From contig NZ_CP089414.1 in assembly GCF_022394535.1 (NCBI RefSeq), positions 744,001 through 808,000 of the forward strand: DNA of 64,000 nucleotides. The letters run 5' to 3'. This document shows, in pieces, positions 55,037 to 63,103 of the stretch. The notes beneath the pieces were generated by a model. It worked only from the letters and a program-made list of their open reading frames with translations. It was not told where the DNA came from and searched no databases. The position numbers were made by a program, and so were the translations under genes. The DNA comes from Dyella terrae. Lineage in GTDB: Bacteria > Pseudomonadota > Gammaproteobacteria > Xanthomonadales > Rhodanobacteraceae. Position 1 is the stretch's first letter. Every line of letters begins with the position of its first letter.

Positions 55037-55563
55037 GGCTTGGCACGAGCGGCTAGGTCCGGATAGCCCTCGTCCGTACGTAGCAAGTGGTGGATGCCGA
55101 TCCATGGATCATGGGGGCCATATTTAAAATCTGCGAAGTCGTACTCGTTCACGAAGTCGCTTAGCCGTAGGAAAGCGACCTTGCGTATCGACACTAACTC
55201 CATAGCACCGGTTTCATCGTTCCGGCGAAGCGCACCAAAGAAATCACTATCTTGAGAGCCTATCTGTGCGACACCGGCCAAAGGAATGTAGGTTGATTTC
55301 AGCCCCTCGAAGGGATCACTCGGGACTTTTATCGGGGTACTGAGCCCTGGCTTGGCCGAGGCCGACGCGATCGAATCGACGGACATCAGGTCAGCAGACT
55401 TGTGGGAGTTCGTGAGCAGGACCATCGGCCCGTGCCCTGCATCGAATGTAAGCATGTCTACGGGTGCACTTCCCCAGCCAAGCTCTGCGATGGTCTTGCC
55501 AACGATATGAGCGCCGTCCTTTAGATCCTTGATCGGAATTCCGTGCCCGCGAAAAGATACCAA
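55033..55563 (-). pseudogene. 3' remnant of an unidentified gene
   Basis: Only the C-terminal part of a larger protein seems to be present: from about KDLKDGAHIVGKTIAELGW the sequence is protein-like (MLTFDAGHGPMVLLTNSHKS, YIPLAGVAQIGSQD, DFVNEYDFADFKYG) to the stop. The region before 55540 is the shadow of a truncated LysR gene in another frame, so the native 5' end is missing. The VLLTNSHKSADLM-type strand hints at a propeller protein, as a guess. The translation starts (TTG 55563 or an internal ATG) are not convincing. Confidence 0.6.
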
Positions 55564-56054
55564 GGTGCCGGTGCCAAGGTGCGCTGTACGAGATTGGAGT
55601 CGGGGAGGGGGCCTGAATGCGCGCGGATAGCCAGGTCAAAATTTTCACTGACAATATCGACGGTGCGATCCAGCGCGTGCGCCTCAATGCTGACCTTGGG
55701 GAATTGCGCCAAGAAACCTGCAATGGCCTCTGCGAGCGCGAACTGCATGGTTGCGACGCCTGCCGTGCATCGAATGGTTCCGCTCGGCTCCCCCAGACGT
55801 TGCCGGATCACGCTTTCAGCCAGTTCGGCTTCGCGAAGCATCACGACGGCGTGCCGGTAGAAGTCTTGGCCGGCGTCAGTCACGCCAAAATGCCGTGATG
55901 TCCGGTTGAGGAGTCGTACCCCCAGATGGGCCTCCAACGCCTGCATGCGGTGGCTGATCGTTGACTTGGGCATGCGTAGCGTCCTGCCGGCCGACGTGAT
56001 GCCCCCGCGGTCGACCACCTGCACGAACAAGAAGAAGTCGTTGAGATCGAGCAT
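55521..56054 (-). CDS. LysR family regulator, C-terminally truncated
   Basis: A 177-residue protein with a normal LysR N-terminus (FFLFVQVVDRGGITSAGR, then a HTH and LEAHLGVRLLNRTSRHFG) and the first part of the effector domain up to LVQRTLAPAPWYLFAG. The remaining 110-120 residues expected of a LysR protein are gone: the frame ends after TEFRSRI where the unrelated remnant gene begins. A 10-bp palindrome CGGAATTCCG (55534-55543) sits at the junction. Effector sensing is probably lost, although the DNA-binding part could still dimerise. It is divergent from the isochorismatase-family gene, its likely former target. Confidence 0.8.
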   Translation of the reverse strand: MLDLNDFFLFVQVVDRGGITSAGRTLRMPKSTISHRMQALEAHLGVRLLNRTSRHFGVTDAGQDFYRHAVVMLREAELAESVIRQRLGEPSGTIRCTAGVATMQFALAEAIAGFLAQFPKVSIEAHALDRTVDIVSENFDLAIRAHSGPLPDSNLVQRTLAPAPWYLFAGTEFRSRI

Positions 56055-56214
56055 GGCCTCACCCGCATCGTCCAACCAGTGGGACGCTGGGTTCGCAGTC
56101 TGGCGACTTCTGGGCGGATGATCCAGTGCGTAGCTTTGTCTCCACCACGACACCTGATCGTGATCCGGGATTTCCCCGGTTACCTAGGCACCACCAACGC
56201 CATTGGAGACTGTT

Positions 56215-56832
56215 ATGACGCAGCGCACCTACGAGCCGCTCACCCGCGACAACGCCGCCCTTGTCCTGGTCGACCACCAGGTTGGCCTTCTGTCGGGCGT
56301 TCGCGACTATTCGATCGCGGAACTCAAGCACAACGTTGTCGCACTGGCCAAGGCCGCCAAGGCGCTCGGCCTGCCGATTGTCGTGACGACCACCGCACGC
56401 GACAGCATGTGGGGTCCGACGTTCCCCGAGCTGGTTGAAGCACTGCCGGGGGTGCAGATCATTGATCGCATGTCCGTCAATGCGTACGACGACGACAAGG
56501 TCGCCAAGGCTATCGACGCTACGGGCCGCAAGAAGCTGATCTTCGCTGGCGTGTCGCTGGAAGTCTGTGCCGCTCTTCCGGCCATGACGGCGGCGGCGCG
56601 TGGATACGACGCCTACGTCGCCGTTGACGCTTCGGGCACCTTCAACAAGACCAAACACGATGTGAACCTTCTGCGCATGCAGCAGGCCGGCGTCATTCTG
56701 TCGGACTACAGCACCTTGATGGTCGAGATTCTGAAGTTCAACAGCAGCCCGGAAGCGGGTGCGGTTTATGGTGCGCTCGACATGGATTGGGCGACGCTCG
56801 TCGGTCAAATCGCGGCCAGCTACAAGAAGTAG
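56215..56832 (+). CDS. Isochorismatase-family cysteine hydrolase (YcaC-like)
   Basis: A 205-residue cytoplasmic hydrolase. The catalytic triad of the family is visible as Asp in ALVLVDHQVGLLSG, a Lys in the ATGRKKLIFAGV region and Cys in GVSLEVCAALPAM. GGAG lies about 6 nt before ATG 56215. YcaC-like members hydrolyse unknown amide or ester substrates. It is divergent from the truncated LysR gene and followed by a possible terminator at 56842-56879. Confidence 0.9.
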   Translation: MTQRTYEPLTRDNAALVLVDHQVGLLSGVRDYSIAELKHNVVALAKAAKALGLPIVVTTTARDSMWGPTFPELVEALPGVQIIDRMSVNAYDDDKVAKAIDATGRKKLIFAGVSLEVCAALPAMTAAARGYDAYVAVDASGTFNKTKHDVNLLRMQQAGVILSDYSTLMVEILKFNSSPEAGAVYGALDMDWATLVGQIAASYKK

Positions 56833-56841
56833 GCGTAGGTG

Positions 56842-56879
56842 GGGCGGCCTGACTTCTCGCGAACCGTCGGGCCGCCTTT
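56842..56879 (+). terminator. Possible terminator after the isochorismatase-family gene
   Basis: GGCGGCC (56843-56849) and GGCCGCC (56870-56876) form a 7-bp GC stem with a 20-nt loop, followed by TTT. The long loop and short T-run make it a moderate candidate. Confidence 0.4.
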
Positions 56880-57016
56880 GCAGACGCTGCGCCAGCCTGA
56901 CGGTTGGCGATGTCGGTCGACCGATCCTGTTGTCATGGCTCTCTCACGAGTGACAGAGCCGTTGTTGTAGCGGGCGCAATACCGCGCGCCTCCATCATCC
57001 ATTTGGGGAAGCCACC

Positions 57017-57520
57017 ATGTTGTCGCCGCGCTTCAAGAGCCTCGGACGAACGGACCCGATATGGGTCGACGCCATACTGGATTGGCGTTGGACATGGTTG
57101 ATCGCCCGACTCGCGTTGACCGCACCGTTTATCGTCGGCGCACTGATGAAGCTGAGTAACTTGCCAGCGGCAATTCTTGAGCAAGAGCATTTCGGACTTC
57201 ATCCAGGCCTTCCGTGGGCGCTGGCCACGATCGTCGTGGAGGTTGTCGGCCCTGTGATGATTCTCACTGGGCGATTCATTTGGCTGGGGGCCGGAGCGCT
57301 GGCCGTGTTCACCTTTATCGCCAACCTCCTGGCTAATAGGTTCTGGGAGATGTCAGGCGCAGAACGCTTCATGGCAACGAATGGATTCTTCGAGCATATT
57401 GCCCTGATCGGTGGTTTTGTCCTCGCTGCGCTGGCGGCAGAGTTTGAGCAACGAAAGTACAGCGCCAAGCGTGAAGTATCGGAAGGCGAGCGCGTAAACG
57501 ATCCGAAGTGGTGGCATTGA
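57017..57520 (+). CDS. DoxX family membrane protein
   Basis: A 167-residue protein with four hydrophobic segments (ALTAPFIVGALMKLSN, WALATIVVEVVGPVMILTG, WLGAGALAVFTFIANLLA, HIALIGGFVLAALAAEF), as in DoxX/DoxD-like proteins. These are small inner-membrane proteins linked to thiol and redox metabolism. GGGGAAG precedes the ATG. It may be co-transcribed with the isochorismatase-family gene if the hairpin between them is leaky, and it is closed by a good terminator at 57653-57678. Confidence 0.9.
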   Translation: MLSPRFKSLGRTDPIWVDAILDWRWTWLIARLALTAPFIVGALMKLSNLPAAILEQEHFGLHPGLPWALATIVVEVVGPVMILTGRFIWLGAGALAVFTFIANLLANRFWEMSGAERFMATNGFFEHIALIGGFVLAALAAEFEQRKYSAKREVSEGERVNDPKWWH

Positions 57521-57652
57521 TGGGTAAGGGCGGAGATTCCCTTTCTCTTGCCTTCTGAGTACGTGTCAAACTCGAAGGTGGAGGCCTCGATTATCGAACA
57601 AGCGGCCAAGAGCGTGGAAACGTCTTCCAAGTGATTGAGGCGCTCAGCGCTG

Positions 57653-57678
57653 GAAGGCCCCTGTCGGGGCCTTCTTTT
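57653..57678 (+). terminator. Rho-independent terminator
   Basis: A perfect 9-bp stem GAAGGCCCC (57653-57661) / GGGGCCTTC (57666-57674) with a TGTC tetraloop and TTTT at 57675-57678. It terminates the DoxX transcript. The reverse complement lacks a T-run, so it is not clearly bidirectional for the aldehyde dehydrogenase gene. Confidence 0.85.
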
Positions 57679-57728
57679 CACGACTCGCTACCTGGTAGTC
57701 AGAGGGTTGGCTGGATCCCGACCCAGAC

Positions 57729-59147
57729 TTAAAGGCCAATAATGGTTTTCGGTTCCAGGTAGGCCTCCAGGCCGAAGACGCCATATTCGCGACCGATGCC
57801 GGATTGCTTGAAGCCGCCGAACGGCGCCTTGGGCTCATGAGTGAGCGTATTGACCATGACCCGGCCGGCATCGATGCGGGCAGCCACGCGCGCGCCACGT
57901 TCAGCGCTTGTCGTAGCTACGTAGGCTGACAAACCATAGGACGTATCGTTCGCAATGGCGATGGCTTCGTCTTCGTCGTCATACGCGATGATCGACAGTA
58001 CCGGCCCGAAGATTTCCTCGCGGGCGATAGTCATGTCGTTACGCACGCCCGTGAACAAGGTGGGGCGTACTAGCCACCCACGCGTGTAGCCATCTGGACG
58101 GCCCTCGCCACCAGCCAGCAGCCGGGCGCCTTCGTCGATGCCTTTGCGGATATAACCCTGCACGCGCTCCCACTGTTTGCGGCTGACCATGGGGCCGACG
58201 CTGGTGTCGGCATTCGCCGGATCACCGGCCACCGTGGTTTCGACGACAGCCTGCGCAAGCGCTTCGAACTCCGCTAGGCGAGCCCGCGGCACCAGGATGC
58301 GCGTGCCGGCGATGCACGCCTGTCCGCTGTTCATGAAGCCCGCCTGGATCGCCATGGGTACGGCAGTGGCGAAGTCGGCATCGTCCAGGATGATGGTGGG
58401 CGATTTGCCGCCGAGTTCCAGCGTCACACGCTTCACGTCATTGCTGGCGGCGCGCAGGATGCCCTTGCCCACGGCGGTGGAGCCGGTGAAAGAGATCTTG
58501 CGCACGTCCGGGCTTTCCACAATGGCCGCGCCCACGACCTCGCCACGCCCGGTCACGATATTGAACACACCAGCAGGAGCGTTGGCCTCGTGCAGGGCCT
58601 CCGTCACGATGCGCGTCTGCAGCGCGCTCATCTCGCTGGGCTTGATCACCGCCGTGCATCCGGCGGCCAGCGCCATGGAGAGTTTGCTGCCGATAAAGCC
58701 GGCATTGCTGTTCCACGGCGTGATCATCCCCACGACGCCTACCGGCTGCATCACCACGCGCGCTGTCCCAAGTTGGCGCTTGAAGTCGTGCGCCTCCATG
58801 GCGTCGATGGCGTCGAGAAACACCTGGGCCGCATATCGGGACGTCCAGCGCGCAAAAGCGACGGGAGCACCGTATTCCTGTACCACGGCGGCAAATAGCT
58901 CATCCTCTCGGGCAGCCATGGCTGCATGCATTCGACGCAACAGGGCGGCCCGTTCGGCCAGCGTAGTGCGCGACCAGGCGGGCAAGGCGCGCTTGGCCGC
59001 CGCGATGGCGCGGCGTGCGTCGTCGGCGTCGGCAAGGCGGACGGTTCCGATCACGTTTTCGGTGGTCGGATTGAACAGTTCAAAGCGCTCCTCGCCGTGC
59101 GGGGTAACGAAGGCGCCGTCGATATAGATCTGGTCGATGCTGAACAT
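57729..59147 (-). CDS. NAD(P)-dependent aldehyde dehydrogenase
   Basis: A 472-residue ALDH superfamily enzyme of normal length. Catalytic Glu lies in TLELGGKSP and the nucleophile Cys in NSGQACIAGTR; the cofactor-site markers TPWNSNAGF and SFTGSTAVGKGI are present, and the C-terminal PFGGFKQSGIGREYG is typical. AGGAG lies just upstream of ATG 59147. It oxidises aldehydes to acids; the substrate is unknown. It is divergent from a LysR gene with 98 bp between the starts, a classic regulator-target pair. Confidence 0.95.
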   Translation of the reverse strand: MFSIDQIYIDGAFVTPHGEERFELFNPTTENVIGTVRLADADDARRAIAAAKRALPAWSRTTLAERAALLRRMHAAMAAREDELFAAVVQEYGAPVAFARWTSRYAAQVFLDAIDAMEAHDFKRQLGTARVVMQPVGVVGMITPWNSNAGFIGSKLSMALAAGCTAVIKPSEMSALQTRIVTEALHEANAPAGVFNIVTGRGEVVGAAIVESPDVRKISFTGSTAVGKGILRAASNDVKRVTLELGGKSPTIILDDADFATAVPMAIQAGFMNSGQACIAGTRILVPRARLAEFEALAQAVVETTVAGDPANADTSVGPMVSRKQWERVQGYIRKGIDEGARLLAGGEGRPDGYTRGWLVRPTLFTGVRNDMTIAREEIFGPVLSIIAYDDEDEAIAIANDTSYGLSAYVATTSAERGARVAARIDAGRVMVNTLTHEPKAPFGGFKQSGIGREYGVFGLEAYLEPKTIIGL

Positions 59148-59245
59148 GGCAGTTCTCCTGAAAGGGTGGCCTTCCAAGGATGCGGGCTGCCCATTGCCTT
59201 GATAAGCTGCACAAAAGGGGATGAGTTATTAAGCAGGAGCGGATA

Positions 59246-60133
59246 ATGCGTAGTGGCCTCACTGAACTCGAGGCGGTGCTGGCGGTGGCCCAGCGCGGCA
59301 GTTTTCGTGCCGCCGCAGCCGAGCTGGAGATGTCCACATCCGCGCTGAGCCAATCGGTGGCAGCGCTGGAAGCCCGACTCGGCACGCGATTGTTCCATCG
59401 CACCACCCGCAGCGTGCGCCTGACCGAGGCAGGGGAGCGTTTCGTGGCCGAGGTGGCTCCGGCGATTGCTGGCATCCGCGGCGCGATGGAGCGGGCTGGC
59501 GAATCGGCCGGCGCGCCTACCGGCACCCTGCGCTTGAACACATCGGTCGGCGCAGCTAGGCGTCTGATGAAGCCGCTGTTGATCCCTTACATGCAGCGCT
59601 ATCCCCAAGTGCAACTGGAGCTGGCCACCGAAGCTCGCCTGATTGATATTGTGCGGGACGGCTACGACGCCGGCTTCCGCACGCTGGATATCGTGCCGGG
59701 CGATATGGTGGCCGTACCTGTCGGGCCGCCCATTCGCCATGCGGTGGTCGGGTCTCCCGCTTACTTCGCAAAGCACGGCCGACCCAGTCATCCCGGTGAT
59801 CTGGCTCGCCATGTCGCGATCCGTGCGCGCTTGCCCTCGGGCCATATCTACCATTGGGAGTTCGAGCGCCGGGGAGAAACTCTGGCTGTTGACGTGCCCG
59901 GCGTCGTTACGTTGGACGAGCCTCACTTGTTGCGCGAGGCAGCGCTGGCCGGACTGGGCCTGATTTACGTAAGCGAATACGACGCTGAAGCCGACCTCGC
60001 AGCAGGACGACTGGAGCGGGTGCTGGACGATTGGACACCGCCTTTCGACCGACTGGCGCTGTACTACCCCGGGCGCCTGCATTTGCCTGCGCCGCTGCGG
60101 GCGTTGGTCAACTTGATCAAGGAAGCCGGCTAA
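59246..60133 (+). CDS. LysR family transcriptional regulator
   Basis: A 295-residue regulator. The HTH is GSFRAAAAELEMSTSALSQSV with LEARLGTRLFHRTTRSVRLT, then an effector domain (LIPYMQRYPQVQLEL, GYDAGFR, FERRGETLAVDVPGVVT). AGGAG precedes ATG 59246. It probably controls the divergent aldehyde dehydrogenase. It resembles the LysR proteins with short C-terminal YYPGRLHLPAPLRALV tails that regulate small catabolic operons. Confidence 0.93.
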   Translation: MRSGLTELEAVLAVAQRGSFRAAAAELEMSTSALSQSVAALEARLGTRLFHRTTRSVRLTEAGERFVAEVAPAIAGIRGAMERAGESAGAPTGTLRLNTSVGAARRLMKPLLIPYMQRYPQVQLELATEARLIDIVRDGYDAGFRTLDIVPGDMVAVPVGPPIRHAVVGSPAYFAKHGRPSHPGDLARHVAIRARLPSGHIYHWEFERRGETLAVDVPGVVTLDEPHLLREAALAGLGLIYVSEYDAEADLAAGRLERVLDDWTPPFDRLALYYPGRLHLPAPLRALVNLIKEAG

Positions 60134-60364
60134 ACGGTGACTCGATGTCTCCCGTGAATCTCTGTCGCAAGCGACGTAACGACGTCACTTCATACACACC
60201 GTTGCTTTTTCTGGAAAGGCAATGGCTTGAACCTTCAGTTGAGCCAGGGGCGTCACGTAGGGCGGCGCAGATGGTGAACGGCTCGGCGGTGACGTGAAAA
60301 TTTCACATGCGATGCCCGCAGAGCGAGTAGCGTCGAGATCCACCACGCCCGGGATTTCGTAGCC

Positions 60365-60586
60365 ATGACCGACTGCGTCGGAACTACTAGCAATGGCTTC
60401 AATTACACCGCGCAATACGAGCTGGCGGTGATGAGTAGCGTGACTTGGGCTGCAACGTTTCGAAAAGATGGGATCTATCGGGGCATGCGTCATGGACGCG
60501 TGTTCGCCATTAGTGAACTGTCTGATCCGGACTTGAAGCGGGCCGTGATGGATGACATCGAGGAAACGTGGGTCGGAATGCATTGA
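60365..60586 (+). CDS. Small hypothetical protein (73 residues)
   Basis: A 73-residue frame starting at ATG 60365. The tail GRVFAISELSDPDLKRAVMDDIEETW looks like genuine protein. The first half (NGFNYTAQYELAVMSSVTWAATF) is less clear. No family is recognised, and the complementary strand also has an open frame, so confidence is limited. Confidence 0.4.
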   Translation: MTDCVGTTSNGFNYTAQYELAVMSSVTWAATFRKDGIYRGMRHGRVFAISELSDPDLKRAVMDDIEETWVGMH

Positions 60587-60742
60587 GGTAGCCATCAGTC
60601 CGCCTCATGCGGAATGGGATTCTGCATGGCGCGTTGACTGGTAGCGGTGCCACTAGCTGCTGCGAGACACCATGGCCACCTTCATTCGTTTGAAGAACTC
60701 CGCGCCGGAATGTGGCGATGATCTCCGGCGCGGGAGCCTCAA

Positions 60743-61792
60743 TCAGTCGTCGACATCATCTCCTGCATGCAGGATTGCAATGCCGTTCGTGGTGCCACTA
60801 TTGAGGGTGACGCTGCTCTTCAGGTCGAAATTTCCGTCGCCATCGACATGGAAGATGGATACATGGGATGCCGATCCGTTGCCATCCACCACGGCGGCGA
60901 GGTTGTCGCGGTACGTTATGTCGGTTGGATTGCTGTTGAATGTGGCGACGACGGCCGCGTCCTGGACAATCTTGCGGTTGTAGACGGAGTAACGCGATAC
61001 GGAGTGGCTCGGTGAATTCGCCGAGAATAAGAACGAGCCATCGAGCGCGACCCAGCAGGGCGCCATCTGTGTGCCGGAGCCGGTCACCGTCAACACGGCA
61101 TTATCCCGTACCAGGCTGATCTCGTTGGCATGGGCGATGGTGACGTAGGCATCGCGACCACGCGTGGCCAGCCCGAAGGGCGCGTTGACGTTGGCAGGGA
61201 TGTTGGCCACCAGCCTGGTTTGGCCCGTGATGGCGCCTTGGTCTGTCAGATGCACGGTTTCGATGGCGTTGCTCTTCTCGGTGACGACGAGTTCTCCATC
61301 GATCACGCCTACCTGGGCGGCGGAGCCATCAGCAATCACCAGCTGCGCCGAGCCATCAGCCGTAGGCTCCACGCCGTAGCGGTCAATCGGATGCGATTCG
61401 ATATGTGTGGTCGTGAGGATATAGAGGTGGCCGCGACCGAAGGCGACGCTGACGGGATTGGTGATGGCGGGCACGACCTTCATCCGTTGCAACGGAACGC
61501 CGCCATCGAGCTTTCGAAAGATCGACACGTTGCCGGATCCGAAATTCACCACAGCAAGCAGGCGACGGTTTTGAGCAATGCCACCGGCATTGCCGGCCAC
61601 TCCGCCTGTTCCTCCGGTTTCGGATTGTTCCACCAGCACGCCGCGTGTGTTGTAGACAAGTAGCTCGTTGCTGGCAGTGTTTGATGAGGTGACAACAAGA
61701 TCGCCGTCGTTCCATGCCGGGTCGGTTTGGGCATAAGCCGTTCCGACGACCATCAATCCCAATAGCGCTGACCCACAGATAGTTCTTTTCAT
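60743..61792 (-). CDS. Secreted beta-propeller-like protein
   Basis: A 349-residue protein with a signal peptide (SALLGLMVVGTAYAQ). Repeated strand blocks (ELLVYNTRGVLVEQSE, LLAVVNFGSGNVSIFR, AFGRGHLYILTTTHIESH, APFGLATRGRDAYVTIAHANE, LDGSFLFSANSPSHSVSRY) suggest a lactonase-like propeller of the YncE/7-bladed type. AAGGATT precedes ATG 61792. It has the same general plan as the protein at 51131. The function is not evident; it is divergent from the cytochrome b/molybdoenzyme operon. Confidence 0.82.
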   Translation of the reverse strand: MKRTICGSALLGLMVVGTAYAQTDPAWNDGDLVVTSSNTASNELLVYNTRGVLVEQSETGGTGGVAGNAGGIAQNRRLLAVVNFGSGNVSIFRKLDGGVPLQRMKVVPAITNPVSVAFGRGHLYILTTTHIESHPIDRYGVEPTADGSAQLVIADGSAAQVGVIDGELVVTEKSNAIETVHLTDQGAITGQTRLVANIPANVNAPFGLATRGRDAYVTIAHANEISLVRDNAVLTVTGSGTQMAPCWVALDGSFLFSANSPSHSVSRYSVYNRKIVQDAAVVATFNSNPTDITYRDNLAAVVDGNGSASHVSIFHVDGDGNFDLKSSVTLNSGTTNGIAILHAGDDVDD

Positions 61793-62170
61793 GACCAATC
61801 CTTGATGTGATCGTAGGTAATTGCGGCATCGTGTGTTGCCACGACGCGCTCCCAACAGCGACCGTGCGCATCGGTCTTTAGGTATTCGAACGTTGCGTTC
61901 GCGGGGTTACATCGCTCGTCTCCCGGAAAGGAGGCGCGGCTGTCGCGATGTAACCGGCGTACGAGCAGGCACGAAGTAGTCAGTAGCTTCGACGCGAAGC
62001 ATCAGCATCGAAGCAGACACGTTGGGTTGAAACGCAAATCTTGCCCGGCTGGTTTTAAGCGCTATCCGGGTTCTTTCCAGCGATCGTGTGTGGTCAGCTC
62101 GCCAGCACCGGTGCGCGAGTAAACTAATCGCCAAACCGTTCAGTTCGCCTTGCTTCCCTGGAGTATGGCC
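61793..62170. other. Divergent regulatory region with inverted repeats
   Basis: About 380 bp between the divergent propeller and cytochrome b genes, without a supportable gene. It contains the 11-bp inverted repeat at 61905-61955 and smaller hairpins (CGAAC 61887-61891 / GTTCG 61897-61901, and GCTTCG 61986-61991 / CGAAGC 61995-62000). It probably contains promoters and operators for both directions. Confidence 0.45.
61905..61955. repeat. 11-bp perfect inverted repeat in a divergent promoter region
   Basis: GGTTACATCGC at 61905-61915 pairs with GCGATGTAACC at 61945-61955 across 29 nt. The arms and the position between divergent genes suggest a paired operator or a DNA-bend site. No T-run follows, which argues against a terminator. 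Confidence 0.55.
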
Positions 62171-63103
62171 ATGAGTACGGAAAGCCTCGATGCTGGCGCA
62201 TCTCCTCCGGTTACCTTGGTGGTTCCGGAACCGCGCAGGCTCGTCTATCGGCACCCGCTGCCGATCCGGATCATGCACTGGATCAATGTAGTTGCGCTGA
62301 CGCTGATGTTCTTCAGCGGGTTGCAGATATTCAACGCGCATCCGCGTCTTTACTGGGGCAATCGATCCGACGAAGGCACGGCCATCTTTGCGTTGGGCGC
62401 TCACCAGGATCCGGCAGGCAACCTGCAAGGCATCACGCGCATCGGAACGCGTGAGTTCAACACGACCGGCGTCCTTGGCGTATCGAACGGGAAGGATGGC
62501 AGTCCCCAGGTACGCGGGTTCCCGTCATGGCTCACGGTGCCAGGCTCGCAGTGGCTGTCGATGGGACGTCGCTGGCATTTCTTCTTCGCGTGGGTGTTTG
62601 TGCTCAACGGGCTGTGCTACGTCGGCTACGCACTGGTCACCCGGCACCTGCAACGGGACTTGTGGCCTACGCGTGCGGACTGGCGCGGCATCGGGCGATC
62701 CGTCATCGATCATCTGCGCTTCAAGCACCCGCACGGTGAAGCGGCGCTGCGCTACAACATTCTGCAACGGTTGGCGTACTTGACTGTCATCTTCGTGTTC
62801 GGTGTGGGCATCGTGCTTATGGGGCTGGCCATGTCACCACGCATGGACGCGGTGCTTTCGCCCATGGTCGAAGCTGTCGGCGGCCGGCAATCGGCGCGGA
62901 CTATTCATTTCATCATCGCCTGGGGCTTCGTGGCCTTTGTGCTGATTCACCTGTTCGAAGTGTTGATCACCGGCGTGTTCAACCAGCTTCGGGGCATGAT
63001 CACCGGCTATTACGCGATCGACGCCACGCCAGTTAAGACACAGCCACAGGTCGAGGAAGCACCGAGTGATTCCGAGCCATCGGAGGACCGCTCTCATGAG
63101 TAA
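62171..63103 (+). CDS. Membrane cytochrome b (b/b6 domain-containing)
   Basis: A 310-residue membrane protein. The IRIMHWINVVALTLMFFSG segment opens the first helix; further helices include WHFFFAWVFVLNGLCYVGY, LAYLTVIFVFGVGIVLMG and IHFIIAWGFVAFVLIHLFEV, with His residues placed for two haems as in hydrogenase/formate-dehydrogenase-type cytochrome b subunits. A soluble insertion of about 75 residues lies between helices 1 and 2. GGAG lies 7 nt before ATG 62171; ATG 62165 is too close to it. It overlaps the molybdoenzyme gene by 8 nt and should pass its electrons to or from the quinone pool. Confidence 0.87.
   Translation: MSTESLDAGASPPVTLVVPEPRRLVYRHPLPIRIMHWINVVALTLMFFSGLQIFNAHPRLYWGNRSDEGTAIFALGAHQDPAGNLQGITRIGTREFNTTGVLGVSNGKDGSPQVRGFPSWLTVPGSQWLSMGRRWHFFFAWVFVLNGLCYVGYALVTRHLQRDLWPTRADWRGIGRSVIDHLRFKHPHGEAALRYNILQRLAYLTVIFVFGVGIVLMGLAMSPRMDAVLSPMVEAVGGRQSARTIHFIIAWGFVAFVLIHLFEVLITGVFNQLRGMITGYYAIDATPVKTQPQVEEAPSDSEPSEDRSHE

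Noticed and set aside
60185..60595. Minus-strand frame of 136 codons across the small hypothetical gene
   Set aside because: The plus-strand 73-residue frame has a more protein-like C-terminus, and the minus frame has no start signals or domain.
61907..62428. Minus-strand frame of 173 codons in the divergent promoter region
   Set aside because: Half of it is antisense to the cytochrome b gene; composition and lack of a start signal argue against a gene.
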